A DNA stretch of 64,000 bases from Tetradesmus obliquus (Eukaryota > Chlorophyta > Chlorophyceae > Sphaeropleales > Scenedesmaceae), in the NCBI GenBank assembly GCA_030272155.1, contig CP126205.1:124001-188000 (forward strand), read 5' to 3'. Of the stretch, positions 34,355 through 46,700 are shown piece by piece. The position numbers and the translations under genes are program-made. Position 1 is the stretch's first letter. Each line of letters opens with the position of its first letter. The notes beneath the pieces are model-generated. The model saw nothing but the letters and a program-made list of their open reading frames with translations. It was not told the origin of the DNA and searched no databases.

Positions 34355-35452
34355 ATGCAGCTGTCACATGTGCGCACACCTCACCGAACCTCAACACACC
34401 TGTGCCTGCCGCCGCAGCCCTCACCTGCTGCTGTAGGCCTGCCAGCTCCTCCTCAGCCAGTGCTGCCAGCTCGCTGTCGCCCTCCCCTGACGCCAGCTCA
34501 GCCAGACCTTGAGCCTGCAGCAGCCATGGCAGTCACACAGCAGTACTTTGTGAGCAGCAGGCATGCACGCAGGAAAGCAGTTTCTCTGGTGCCGCCAGCC
34601 AGCTCGCTGTCGCCCTCCCCTGACGCCAGCTCAGCTAGACCTTGAGCGTGCAGCAGACAGACACATAGCACTCATCAGTAGCAGACAGGCTTGGTGAGTG
34701 GCGCAGTGCAACTTTGCGCTTGAGTTGAGCAGCAGGCAGGCCTGGCGCAGGCTCAGCCAGGCCAGACGCCTGCAGCAGCCAGCCCAGCTGCACGACAAAG
34801 CATACAATCAGCAGAAAGGGTACGGTTACATAAATAGTAGCTGCCCCGCACCTCTTTCTGCAGCCGCTGCAGCTGCTGGTAGCCCTCCGACAGCGGCAGC
34901 AGTGCAGCCGACTCCTTCATCAGCCGCTGGTACGCCTCGCTGGCTGGGCTGGTGTCTGCAGGAGAAGAAACAAAGGCACTGATGACTGAGAAAAGAATGC
35001 AACAGAAGAGACAATAAAGGCCTCTGCTGCACTGGTATTGCGCATGCTGTGAAATTTGTCAGATGCGTTGCTGCTGCCACTGCTGGTGCTGCTACCCCTG
35101 GTGCAAGGTGCTGTAGCTGATCGTGATGCGGCTTGATCGAAGGGATGCTTCACACACCTGCTATGGTGTCTTGTAGCGCCTGATAGCGGCTGTGCGCCTC
35201 TGCTAGCTTGCGTTCTGCTACCTCCTGCATGCTGTCTTGTAGTTCGCGGGCGGGAGCTGCGTAGAAGCGCCATGCCTGCTGCTGCCTCGCCCACAACGCA
35301 TAGTCTATGCCGGGCTGTACTGCTTGTATGCTTGGCGATGCATGCTGCACATTGGCTGCGCATATGGCGGCAGTTGTATGCTGCCCCAAGCATTGGTCAC
35401 TCGCAACGCTGGTTGCACGCAGCAGCCGAGCCAGTTGGCGCGTAAATCTCAT
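31012..35452 (-). CDS. MTRF1: Mitochondrial peptide chain release factor 1, 435 aa, 7 exons
   Basis: Class I release factor that reads stop codons and triggers peptidyl-tRNA hydrolysis. Exons 35452-35158, 34955-34852, 34514-34425, 33420-33244, 32635-32447, 31971-31784 and 31276-31012 join in phase. The first 40 residues ([17 protein letters not shown]) look mitochondrial. The catalytic loop [15 protein letters not shown] is intact. The decoding domain is unusual: bacterial HRVQRVP-x-T is HRVTMVPSN here and the loop is one residue shorter, HTS is QTG, and GG(D/E)EAALF is GGEWVVGF. In bacterial RF1 these positions contact the stop codon. Sphaeropleales are known for changed mitochondrial stop codons, so a matching change in decoding is plausible. 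Exons 3-6 each have echoes in the flanking introns. Confidence 0.92.
31480..31715 (-). repeat. Donor-side echoes of release-factor exon 6
   Basis: The exon end encoding SQALRVLR with donor (31783) recurs with the donor near 31671 (about 55 bp of match) and near 31499 (about 35 bp of match). Match length shrinks with distance. Confidence 0.85.
32282..32392 (-). repeat. Donor-side echo of release-factor exon 5
   Basis: About 95 bp repeat the exon end ([20 protein letters not shown]) with the same donor-side bases, about 165 bp downstream of the real donor at 32447. It also preserves the PSN variant. Confidence 0.88.
32694..32756 (-). repeat. Acceptor-side echo of release-factor exon 5
   Basis: The copy reads [18 protein letters not shown] after a CTGCCAG acceptor, against [18 protein letters not shown] in the exon at 32635. 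Spacing is 119 bp. CAG runs lie between and beyond. Confidence 0.85.
33060..33140 (-). repeat. Donor-side echo of release-factor exon 4
   Basis: Reads [22 protein letters not shown], a diverged copy of the exon end [21 protein letters not shown] at 33310-33244. Distance is about 185 bp. Confidence 0.85.
33575..33632 (-). repeat. Acceptor-side echo of release-factor exon 4
   Basis: Reads [15 protein letters not shown] after a CAG acceptor. The exon at 33420 reads [15 protein letters not shown]. Spacing is about 210 bp. Confidence 0.85.
34195..34790 (-). repeat. Echoes on both sides of release-factor exon 3
   Basis: The exon is 34514-34425. Acceptor-side copies lie upstream at about 34590-34645 (near-perfect) and about 34735-34785 (decayed). 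A donor-side copy encoding [19 protein letters not shown] lies at 34206-34262 with its donor. This is the clearest case of one exon echoed in both directions. Confidence 0.85.
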
Positions 35453-35658
35453 GTTGAGCACGTAAACGTATTACAATTGGATCCAGGCACGTATCGAGCG
35501 AGCACTGAAACTTGCAACGTTGCCACAGCACCGTGCCAGGCTGTTGCACCGAGAACAGCAACAAGGCGAACTACAACTGAACCATCAACCTATACACACC
35601 ACAGCTCACGACCAACCCCTACTTCGCCCAGCCTGACAGCCAGCAAGGCCGCATAACA

Positions 35659-35883
35659 CCTAAAGCATATGCAGAACCCTGCAGGCAGTACAACCCACCC
35701 TCGCTCCTCAACTCCTCAATCAACAACCCCTGCTGCTTAGCAACCCAAAGCCGGAGTCATCCATGTCACTGCCTAAAGCATATGCAGGACCCTGCAGGCA
35801 GTACAACCCACCCTCACTCCTCAACTCCTCAATCAACAACCCCTGCTGCTCAGTCAAACCCCGAGTCATCCATGCCACTGCCA
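35659..35883. repeat. Two tandem 112-114 bp units at the FHA gene 3' end
   Basis: A block from CCTAAAGCATATGCAG to TCATCCATGTCACTG is repeated head to tail. It contains diverged copies of the last codons of the FHA gene (MDDSGF), so it is a 3'-end echo overlapping the stop at 35850. Confidence 0.85.
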
Positions 35884-36111
35884 CCCACATGGTGCTCAAA
35901 CACAAAGCCATTGGGGCCGGCACCAAAGCTGCCCCCGCCAGCGCCGGCCTTGCCACCCCCTGCTGATCCACCCAGATGCTGCTGCTGCTGCTGGTTCAGG
36001 ATGTCTGCCAGAGCCCGTGGCTGCGAGTGTGGATCAGCTGGAGAGTCAAACCCTAGCCGCTGCCGCTTCACGCCGCCGCAGCTGCCGCTGTGCAAGCTTT
36101 GCTGATGACCG

Positions 36112-36144
<33 letters not shown>

Positions 36145-39100
36145 TGGCCTGGCGAGTAGTTCACCAGGCCCTCTTCTTCCTCCTCATCCTCTGTTACATC
36201 CTCCTCCTCTCCTGGCTGCTGCTGCTGCTGGTGGTGGTCAGGCACATGCTGCTGGTCAGGTGCAGCCTCCTAGCTGGCAGGCGCAGCTGCTGCCAGGCCA
36301 TGCTGCTGCTGCTGCTGCTCACTGCGGCCCTCCTGCAAGTTGAAAGAGCACAGCGGGGCACACGATCAATCGGCAGCAAAGGATGCAAGCAGTTGGCTGT
36401 ATCCCTAGGGTAAGCAAGAGGTCCGTGCTGCTGCACGCAGTCTGGGTGAATATACAGGAGATAAGCCGCCCGCCCTTGCACCTACTAGATGCCCACAGCA
36501 TCTGCACACGCCACATTCACTGTGCACGCTTCAAGGCGAAAGTCGTTCACTCACTCAGGCACTGTGCCATTGAACCACATCCACAGAGCCCAGCAGCCCA
36601 GCTTGTCACCAATCTGATGTCGCAACTGTTGTCGCAACCCTATCCAAAGTCACTGTTAGGCTCACCTCGCTGGTTGGCAGGCTACTGCCTGCTGCTGCCG
36701 CCTCCCCGCCAACCTCGCCATCCTCAAAACCGCCCTGCTGCTGCTGCTGCTCCTCCCCGTCCTCATGCTGCTGCTGCTGGGGTGCGCTGCCTGCCTCTGG
36801 TGCTGCTGCTGCAGCAGCCTCGTCAGGCAGCAGGTGCAGCAAGCCCTCCCCACCCTCCTCATCACCCTCCTCATCTGCCTGGCCCTCCGCCTCCCCTGCT
36901 GCTGCTGCTGCCGCTTCGTGCTGCGCCTCAGGGATGGTGCTCAGCCTGCCGCCAACCATCAAGTGCTGCGGCTGGGGGCTGGTCAGGCTGGCCAGGCCAG
37001 CTGCAAGGGTGAGCTCAGCAGCAGCAGTGCCTGGCGCGGCATCTGAGGCAGCAGGAACATCTGGGGCATCCTCAGTCTCCTGCAAGCAGCAGTAGCAGCA
37101 GCAGCAGCAGCACAAATGCACGGCAGCATTCAACATGCCACAGGCTGACGATGGCAGACGTGCTCTGTGCTTTTGGTGTCCCCTGCCTACTGCCTACTAC
37201 GTACTGCGCAGTAAGCAGCTAGCGACAGGTGCAACGATACGGCCTGTGCTCGCCGAGCAGGCAAAGAACAGCGCGCAACAGGAAAACCCAGGATGCCATG
37301 CACGCCCTGTTGCGGCTGCCCATGGCTGGCTGCGTGCAGCATTGCCAATACATGTACAGCCCACCGCCTGCAACAGCAGACACACAGCATGCACTGCTGA
37401 GCAAATCAGTGCACATACAATACTACGTCACAATATCAGTTGCACGCTGCAGCAAGCCCCACCTGCGCTGCTGCATCACCATCAGCATCAGCCATCTCCT
37501 CGTCACCACTGGCAGCACCCTTCTCCTCCTCCCCTGCTGCCTCTTGCTCCTCCTGCCCCTCAACGCCCTCAACCTCTTCACCCGCCTCACGCTGCTGCTG
37601 CTCATGCTGAACAGCATCCTCCTGCATCACCTCACCAGCACTGCGGCCTGCACTACCAGGCGTGCCAGCCACCACATGCTGCTCATCATCATGCTCATCA
37701 TCATCATCAGCAGCAGGTGCCTCAGCGCCTGCTGCCGCGCCAGCAGCTGGCTGCAGCTGCAGCGTTGCTGTCTCAGTCATGTCTGCGTCATCATCACCAT
37801 CGCCGTTATCACCCCTCGAGCCATTTGCTGCAGCTGCAGTGCCTGGGAAGACTGCTGTGGCAGGGAATGCTGCTGTTGCAGGGAACATGAGGGAGCCAAA
37901 GTCCTGAGTTGGCTCACCACCCACTGCTGCTGCTGCTGCTGCTGCTGCTGCCGGCGGCTGCAGTGACACTGGCGCTGGGGGCGGCATGCCACCTGCAGCA
38001 TCTGCCTCCTCATTGCTGCCTGCTGGGGCTGCTGCTGCTGCTGGCTGTGTCATGGCCACGTCCTGCCCCTCCTGCTCAGAGCCGCCCTCAGCAGCCTGCA
38101 CATGCAGCAGCAGGCAGCAGCAGGGGAACAGCAGACGCAGCGTCAGCGCAGGCGCGCTGCAGGAAACTCGTTCTGCAAACGGATACAGGAGCACAACAAA
38201 GTTCATACTGCAACCACCGACATGTGCTGCGCTCTGCGCCTTGGCATGGTCCTTGAATGAAACGCCAGGCTGTACGTTGCTGCCTTGGCGCCTGCTGAAT
38301 TGCGCCAGCGGCAGCCTCAATCAAGTAGCTGCTGTGAGGACCAATCCCTGCACCCACCTGCGTGCCTGCCACAAACCCCTGCTGCTCCTCGTGACCCTCA
38401 TCCTGCTGCTCGCCCTCTGCCTCTCCCTGCTGCTGTTGCTGCTGCTGCTGCGATGCAACTGCTGCCGCATCCTCCTCTGCACCCTGCTGCTGCTGGGTGC
38501 CTGCTGTAATTGGTGCCAGCTGTGCCACCTGCTGCCCCAGGTCCCCAAAGAAGGCAGCCAGGGATCCGGAATTGGCTGCCTGCTGCTGCCCCAGGCTGCC
38601 CAGCTGCTGCTGCAGTGCTGTCAGCAGTCCCTGGAAGCTGGCGGTCTGTGCACACAGCTGCTGCTGCTGCGCCTCAATGCTGCGGTGGATCTGCAGGGTA
38701 AATTAGGCACGAAATGAAGGGCAGGCGCAGCATGGCACACACAACAGCACAGGTCAGAGGGAATCACAGACACGAGCAAGCAGCAGCGGCAGCTGTGGTG
38801 CCGACTCCAGCCGCTTTGCATAAGAATGACGGGACAAGCAGCAAGATCAGCTCTGCACCAGTCAACCGCTGGAGAGCGCGTCCTCAACAGTAAAACAGGT
38901 TCCCAACTTTCTTTGTGACTTTCTATGGGACTGCAGCTCACGCTTGCCATGAGCGAGGCGACACACCTAAAGCAACAACCACAGCAACATGGCAGCATTG
39001 CAAGGAACAAGAAAGAAAAGGCTTCAAACCACAACCTCTTCTACAACTCACATTCGCCATGCCTGATGCCACCACCATCTGCTGCTCCCGCTTCATCTCC

Positions 39101-42100
39101 AGCCTGTCCCCAACATCAGCCAGCATGCGCTCAGCAGCAGCCAGCCTCCTCCTCACATCCTTTGCAGCAGCCTCCGCAGCAGCACGCCCAGCAGCTTCGC
39201 CAGCTAGTGCGGCCTGCGCTGCTGCTGCTGCCGCCTGCGCAGCCGCCAGCTGCTCCATACCATTGGTGCTGAATTCGGTTGCGCGGTCGAGCTCAGCTTG
39301 CAAGGATGCCGCGCGCTGCTCTGCGGCATCACCTGCGGCCTGCGCCTGCTGCAGCTGCTCCTGCAGCGCGACAGCGTGTTGGCGCGCAGCTTGTAGCAGC
39401 TGCTGCGTGCTGGCAAGCTGCTGCTGCAGCCCGGCTGCCAGCTGCTGCTGCTGCTCCAGCTCAGCCTGCAGGCACACATGTGGGAGCAAGTCATAGGCCA
39501 TATAAAGGGCCGCAGCATGTATTGACCTGGCTGTTCTGCCCCCAACTACCCCCATTTAAATCACCAACAGCCAGTTGCAACAGGGAGACTGCAGCATGCA
39601 GGATGTACCACCTGAACTGCAGCTGCTGCAGCACTCTGTTTCAACATACAATGCTCTGGTGATCTTTGCGGCGACCTCCCTCTGCTGCATTTCCTGCAGG
39701 CCTGCCTATACCGCGCCTGTGCCGCTCACCTGCTTATCAGCCAGCTGCTGCAGCAGCTGCGCCTCGCGCTCTGCTGCTGCAGCTCGCTCCTGCTCCAGCT
39801 GGGCAGCCAGCTGCTGCTGCTGCTCCCTCTCAGCCGCCAATGCAGCCGCTGCCTCCTCTGCTGCCTTGGCAGCCTCTTCACGCGCCTGCAGGCATCGTCA
39901 CAGCAGCAACAGCAACAGCAGTGGTGACGCAGCAAGCACGCACTTCCAAGCATGCACCCCATGCTATACAGAAAGACGTCAGCCTGCTCAACAGCAGCCC
40001 GTTCAGCACCTTGCTTCTCCCACACACACCTGCTGCTGCTGCTGCTGCTGCGCCTCTAGCTGCTGCCACTGGTGCTGGGCACGGCCTCAAAGCAGCAAAA
40101 CCAGCACCACAAGCTCACAGCAAGCATACTCTGTGCCACTTTGCTTGCAGCTCTTCTGGCACCCCCCCACCGCACACACACCTGCTGCTGCTGCGCCTCC
40201 AGCTGCTGCCTGTGCTGCGCCCGCTCCTCCTCCCAGGCCTCGCGCTGCTGCTGCGCCTGTTGCTGCGCCTGCCGGGCTGCCTCGTCTGCTGCATCCTCCA
40301 GCGAAGTGATGCGGCCGTCTTTCTCGTCCAGCTGCCTGCGCAGTGCCTCGTTGGCCTCACGCAGCTCCTGCGGGCACAAACAGATGCACCACAGTCATTG
40401 GTGCGCAGTGTCAAGCATGTAATATCGTTCAGCTGCCTGCGCAGCGCCTCGTTGGCCTCACGCAGCTCCTGCAAGGCATGAAAAAGAAGATGTGGTGCGC
40501 AAGTGACGTCACATTGTCAATTTGCTGGTTGTGATGCGGGCGTCCTTCTCGTCCAGCTGCCGCCGCAGCGCCTCGTTGGCCTCACGCAGCTCCTGCGGGT
40601 TGTAAACAGATGCACATTGGTCGCAGTAACACAAGGGGGCTGCAACACAACCAAAGGTGCGCAGTGTTGAACAGGCAGCATCGGCCGACTGCCTCCGCAA
40701 CGCCTCGCTGGCCACGCAGCTCCTGTTACACTTACAAACAACAGCACACTGACTGTGGTTGATGGGGAGCAGATCACACAATATCCTTCCTGGCTGGTGT
40801 GGACACGTCACCATGCCTTGCTGGCCTCACGCAGCTCTGGGGGGCGGCTGCAACACAACCACAGGTGCGCGTTTAACAGCATCCAGTATCATTCCGTGCC
40901 CACCTTGTTGTTGTCCAGCAGCCGCCGCATCTGCTCGGTGTCATGCTCCACGCTCTCACTGCGCACGCGCTGCAGGCACGGGCAGCAGCAACACCAGAAG
41001 CAGCAGGCAGACAGCAAGCCGTTTCAGCAAGAGTCTGAGGCATGCCAATTTGTGATTGGCAGCACTATAGCACAGCGCAAGCACAACTGCATGCTGCGTA
41101 CTTGGCAAAGGCAGGTCAGCATGGCTTGACAACACCAAGCAGCATGCTGCCAACCCCTGCCCTTCCCCTGCTTTCGGCCCTGCTGCTCACCTTCTTGGCC
41201 CTGCCCGCACTTGCTGGTGCCGCTTGCTCCTGCTGCTGCTGCTCATCAGCCTCCTCAGCCACCAGCTCATACCTGCAGCAGCAGCAGCAGCAGCAGCGGC
41301 AGCGCCGGATCACCAGCAAGAAGGGCAGCGAGGCGGCTGATCGCACACAGCATCAGAACTACCAATCTGGGCCTGTGGAGGTGGCCCAGGCAGGGCGCAG
41401 TTGCATCTGCTGCTGGTGGTGTTAAAACTGCAGATGCCCTTGGACACAAGGGCAGACGCCGTATCATTCACCATACCCGCAACCACCATTACCAGCGCAT
41501 CACTGTCCAGAAGACGCCTGCCACATTGCTGAGGCCAGCTGTGGCTGCTACAGCTGCTGCCGCCGCTACTGCATATACAACTGCTGTGTTGCTTTGCTAC
41601 ATGAACAGCCGCTGTGTTGCTGCTATGCCGATGTGCTGCTGCAGACAGTGCTGCCACTCCCTCCACTGTCTCGACGAAGCCGCTGCTGGCTACTGCTAAT
41701 GATGACGATGACAACACGATACTGCACAGCTGCTGGCTGTAATTGAATTGAAGTCTCAGCTGCACTCACTCCACTGTGTTGACGAAGCCACTGTTAGCGG
41801 GCGCTGCTGCTGGTGCCGCTGGCGCCACCAGGCTCAGCCCCAGGCGCTGCCCAGGGAGCAGCGTGCCGCTGTTGCCCTTGCCGAGCTTGGCTCCATCAAT
41901 GAAGGTGCCGTTGGTGCTGGTGTCCTTCACGTGCCAGCTGCCCTGCAGAATGAAGTGTGATGGTGTGCAGCAGGGATGTATGCACAGCAGCAGCAGCAGA
42001 CAGCAGAGTGAAGGGCGATCTGCCACGAGCAGCCCCGCACTTGCGAACAAAAGAATGCAGCCGCATCCTGCAAGCATACCAATGAATGCACGATTGCATC

Positions 42101-42558
42101 ATGCAGCAGGATGGTATAGGCTGCTGCATCAGAGGCTGCGGCGCACAGCATGCAGAGCATACAGCAGTCCAACACTGCATGGCCCCTCTCTCTCACCTCC
42201 TCATACCACAGGCTGCAGTGCTTGCTGCTCAGGCTGTTCCAGTTGTTGGGGAACTTGAAGCCTTCTCCATCTTTGACCGCCCTGCCCAGCTGGATAGGGG
42301 CCCCCTCAGTCCACTGCATGCAGCTCAGCACCGTGCAGCAGCATCAGGCACAACAGCCATACATCGCAGCCTGGCACCATGCACGCGCGCATGCAAGCGA
42401 AGGACTGAAGCGTAATTATATGATGTTGTGGTCAGCTGCTGGAAAATGGTAAAGACACAGCAGGGCTCGCGCACCAGCTCCAAGTCACTGCTGCCATTTT
42501 TGAACTTCAACTCCTTGGCGTGGTCGCCCACGGCCTTGAGCACATACTTAAGAGTCAT
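35850..42558 (-). CDS. FHA-domain, coiled-coil protein, 1046 aa, 12 exons
   Basis: Exons 42558-42475, 42313-42197, 41942-41770, 41272-41191, 40969-40904, 40367-40182, 39885-39730, 39465-39052, 38690-38358, 38095-37463, 37079-36666 and 36332-35850 join in phase. The N-terminal 120 residues form a phosphothreonine-binding FHA domain: IQLGRA, SLSSKHCSLWYEE, WHVKDTSTNGTFIDGAKLG. A long Glu/Gln/Ala coiled coil follows (about residues 150-430). The second half is low-complexity, acidic and Gln-rich with DVTEDEEEEEGLVNYSPG and a basic motif VKRQRLGFDSPAD that could be a nuclear signal. FHA plus coiled coil suggests a phosphorylation-dependent scaffold, perhaps nuclear. I do not recognise a named orthologue. 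Exon 6 has four upstream echoes. Confidence 0.85.
40023..40066 (-). repeat. Donor-side echo of FHA exon 6
   Basis: The exon end encoding QLEAQQQQ with GTGTGTG donor (40182) recurs about 152 bp downstream with a longer Gln-codon run. Confidence 0.75.
40426..40845 (-). repeat. Four acceptor-side echoes of FHA exon 6
   Basis: The exon starts at 40367 with ELREANEALRRQL. Copies start at 40468, 40592, 40722 and about 40838, spacing about 101, 124, 130 and 116 bp. The two nearest keep 45-65 bp of exon; the next has a short deletion; the farthest keeps about 25 bp. Flanking intron blocks (AAACAGATGCAC, GCTGCAACACAACCA) are shared, so intron and exon were duplicated together. Confidence 0.88.
41640..41692 (-). 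repeat. Donor-side echo of FHA exon 3
   Basis: Reads SSGFVETVEG against NSGFVNTVE at the exon end (41770). The donor GTGAGT has become GGGAGT, so this copy could not splice. Distance is about 113 bp. Confidence 0.75.
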
Positions 42559-43751
42559 GTTGAAATCAGCCTGAAAGATCGTGTAATGTGTTGGTGATAC
42601 GAGACTCAAATCAAAAGCTCATCGAGGACATCATGCTCACAACGTGTCAGCGAACTGTACTAGCAGCGTGCTTGAACAATAAGTACTGGTGCCTAACTTA
42701 AGTGCGCTCCGCTGCAAGGGGCAGCAAGGCAGGAAAGGGCATTCGTGCTGGTGTGCTGGGCGTGCTGTGACATGTGTGACACCCGTCACACAGCAAGACC
42801 TGATCGCCGGCCTGGCCAGCGTGGTGATCAGGCGACCAGAATAATCTTGCTTCGCGTCAGTAGCTGATCCAGAGCCTTGACACGTTTCGGGCGGCGGGCT
42901 GTTTTCATGGCAGTGGCAGGCCAAGCAACCATCTGCAATCAAAGCCAGGCCGCCTGGCAGTACCTGGCTCTGTGCTGCAGCATTGCATTGATGGGCCAAC
43001 ATTTGCAGACGGAACCTTTCTTAGCAGATGTTAAAGAAACCATGTTTAAAAGTACAGCAACCAGCAAATCTCACATTCAACTGGTTACAATGCACACAGA
43101 ATGTAATCCTCCACACCATGTGCATCCACATAGCAGATATCATCCCTTCAGACTGCTTCGCTGCACTCCTGCTGCCTGTACGAGGGGCTGCTGCACGCCA
43201 AATCCAGCAAACCAAGTTAGCAACGCTTGCTGCCACCACCCACAACAGTGATAGATGCAGCTCAAACTTTGAAAGCGAAACGCGCACAGTTGAGCTGCTG
43301 CAGCACATGTGTTGAGCTGCTGCAGCAGCCCCGCTGCTGCTGCCGACCATCCATTGAAATAGCATAGGATTTTGAGCATGATGGCGATGTTGACAACGTG
43401 CAGATGGCAAACGCCCTGCAGCCCTTCCCGCTGCAGGGTGTAGCACCAGCCCGTCTTCAAGACCTCAAAAATTGACAGCCGCGAGGGGCCTCAAGGCAAA
43501 GCTTCCTCCTACATATTGCTTATCTCTCGGCTATTCACACAAAACCCTCATTATGAATTGCTGCACGCTGTGCATTTCCATCCATTGGCAAGATTAGTGT
43601 AAGGCCATGATGCTGACAAGGGACAACAATGACAGCAGCAAAACCCAACGGCCCTGCGGCCCAATTGTGCTGAACTTTCCTTGTTCAGCGGGCACTGTAG
43701 CTGCTAGCGGCCTGACTCCTCACGACTGTGAACACAAGCATGGTGTTGATG
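42559..43751. other. Spacer of about 1.2 kb, no gene seen
   Basis: Between the FHA gene start and the stop of the next minus-strand gene. GC is lower and there are few triplet runs. Open frames up to 140 codons on both strands have no domain, no compositional bias and no splice logic. It probably holds the FHA promoter and the neighbour's 3' UTR. Confidence 0.5.
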
Positions 43752-46700
43752 CTATGGCTTGACGGGGAACATGATGATGGCTATCAAGACAAGCATCAGC
43801 ACTGTCACTAAATTTTCAACCCAGGCTGGAGCTGCTGCAGGCTCTGCTCTGTTGCAGACCGCAAGCTGCTTTAGAGAGGCAGCAGGCAGCAACTTGCCGT
43901 GCTGCCCTGCTGCACGTGGCTGGGTCTGACTGTTCTGCAGGCTGAGGTTGAGCCCGCTGTGCTGCAGGCCACACGCTGCTCTGCGCCTGGGCCAGATGAA
44001 GCAGGCAGCGGCATCTGGCTGCGCTGCCCTGCTGCACGAGGCCAAGTGCGGTCGCTGCGCAGGCCTGAAGGCGCTGTGCTGCAGGCTGCTTGCTGCTGTA
44101 CGCCTGGGCTGGAAGAAGCAGGCGGCAGCTGGCTGCGCTGCCCTGCTGCATGTGGCTTACTCTGACTGATGTGCAGGCCTGAAGACGAGCCTGCTGTGCT
44201 GCAGGCTGCACGCTGCTCCGCGCCTGGGAAGGAAGAAGCAGGCAGCGGCAGCTGGCTCTGCTGCCCTGCTGCGTGGGACTCACTCTGACTGCTGTGCGGC
44301 CCTGAAGACGACCCCAATGTGCTGCAGGCTGCATGATGCTCTGAGCCTGGGCCAAAGGAAGCAGGCAGCGGCATCTGGCTGTGCTGCCCTGCTGCCCAGC
44401 GCAGCAGAGGCTGAGTGCGGTCGCTGCGCAGGCCTGCAGGAAGCCTGCTGTGCTGCCGTCCACATGCTGCCTCACGCCTGGGCCAGAAGAAGAAGGCAGC
44501 AGCAAGTTGATGCGCTGCACGAACTTAGTGTGACTGCTGCGCAGGCCTGAATACGAGCCTGCTGTGCTGCAGGCTGCATGTTGCTCTGCGCCTGGGCCAG
44601 AAGAAGCAGGCAGCGGCAGCTGGCTCTGCTGCCCTGCTGCACGTGGCTTACCCTGACTGCTGCACAGGCCTGAAGATGAGCTTGATGTGCTGAGGGAGGC
44701 ATGCTGCTCTGCGCCTGGGCCAAAAGAAGCAGGCAGCTGCAGCTGACTGTGCTGCCCTGCTGCATGGGACTGAGTCTGACTGCTGCGCAGGTCTAAAGAT
44801 GAGCTTGATGTGCTGAGGGAGGCATGCTGCTCTGCACCTGGGCCAGAAGAAGCAGGCAGCGGCAGCTGACTGTGTTGCCCTGCTGCATGGGACTGAGTCT
44901 GGCTGCTGCGCAGGCCTGCAGGCGAGCCCGGTGTGCTGCGGGAGGCATGCTGCCTTGCGCTTGGGATGGAAATAGCAGGCGGCAGCTGGGTGCGTTGCTC
45001 AACTGCTTGAGGCGGAATGCGGTCGCTGCGCATGCCAGCTGTGCTGCAGGCTGCATGCTGTTTTGCGCCTGGGCCAGAAGAAGAAGGTGGCAGCTGGCTG
45101 TGCTGCCCTGCTGCACGGGGCTGACTGATGTGCAGGCCTGAAGATGAGCCCGCTGCGCTGTAGGCTGCATGCCGCTCTGCGCCTGGGCCAGAAGAAGCAG
45201 GCAGCGGCCGCTGGCTCTGCTGCCCTGCTGCGTGGGAATCACTCTGACTGCTGTGCAGCCCTGAAGACGAGCCGGCTGTGCTGCAGGCTGCGGGCTGCTG
45301 TACACTTGGGATGAAAGGAGTAGGCAGCAGCAACTGGCTGAGCCGCACTGCTGCACAAATTTCAGACTCTGACCATGGACAGCGCCTCACTTGGCGCCCT
45401 GCCTGCAGCTTCTTCAAACAGCTGCAGCCTGGCCAGCTGCTCGCCCACAGTTGAGTGGCAGCCTCCGCTAGGTCTGCTGCTTCCTCAGCTGTCAGGCTGG
45501 CCACCTGCAGGCGCTGCTTGCACTCGTCTGACCCAAGCCATGGCAGCAAGATTGGCAGGAGTACAGCCAGCTTGTCCAATGCGATAATGCTGCGCCAGCC
45601 TTTGGTGTCGATCAGTTTGTACCTCACATAATGCTCAAGTTTTGGGCTGCTGCAGCGCAGCAGCTGCAGCACCTGCTCTGCGTCAAGGCTGTCCTCAGGA
45701 TAAGCTGGATCAAGCTTCAGTGCTGCAAAGACACTGCTCCAGTCACATTCCACTGCAGCGCCATCTGCAGCAACTTGAACACTTTGTCTATGCTGCAAGG
45801 CTGCCGTGCCACACTGATGTTAGTGCTGAAAAATATATCTTCTCGACACACCAGCTGCTCCGCCACTTCACGCATGCCTGCTTGGAGGGCCACTGTCACC
45901 GATGGCAGCAGCCACTGCATGATTGCATCACCATCCCTTGCTGCAGCCACATCTGGTTTGCGCATGCTGTAGCACAGACGTTTGATGGTGATTGTGAGCC
46001 ACTTGGTGTCTGCTGTTGCTGCTGCTGCCACTGCTGTGATTGTGCCGGTGAGGATTGAAGTCACTGCTTGTGGGTTCAGCTGCCGGAAAGCTTCAGCGTG
46101 ACTGAGCGTAGAGAGCACATCAACACCACTGTCAGAAGCCATGAGTGCGGCCTGTACAAGGTCAATCAGCTGCGATCTGCCTATGTCTGGAAAAGTTGGG
46201 AGGCCACTCAGCCAATCAAAGCAGTGGATGTCACTGCCAACCTCCAAGGCCGTGTGCAGCAGGCCAGCCACGCTGTCTGCTGAAATGCTGCTGACTGGCA
46301 GTGCCCTGTTCAAGTCACCCAAGTAGCGGAACACGGGTTGTGCATATTTTGACGGTTGCGTGTGTACTGCCACTGCATGCTGCAGCACTGGAAGCAGCTG
46401 GTCTCCTGACAGCTGCCAAGGCTGCTGAACATGATGCATTGCTGCAGACATGTGCTTCAGCGCATTGTTGCCTGCATGTCGCTGTATTGCCGTGTAGAGC
46501 AGCTCCACCACCTCAGCAGCAGGAAGCCTCGGCAGCTGCAGCAGCATGCTTGCTGCTGCTGCTGCTACTGTTGCTGTGTTGCTGCTGTTCAGCCCAAGCA
46601 TGGCGAGTTTGAACATAGCACCGTCCTGCAAAAGGCAGAGATGGCAGCAGCATAACTCACAGCATCGGCCAAAGCATTGGCTACTGCCAGCACATAGCAC

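Noticed and set aside
42637-43460. Several 100-140 codon frames on both strands
   Set aside because: Intergenic, no bias, no motif, no splice logic.
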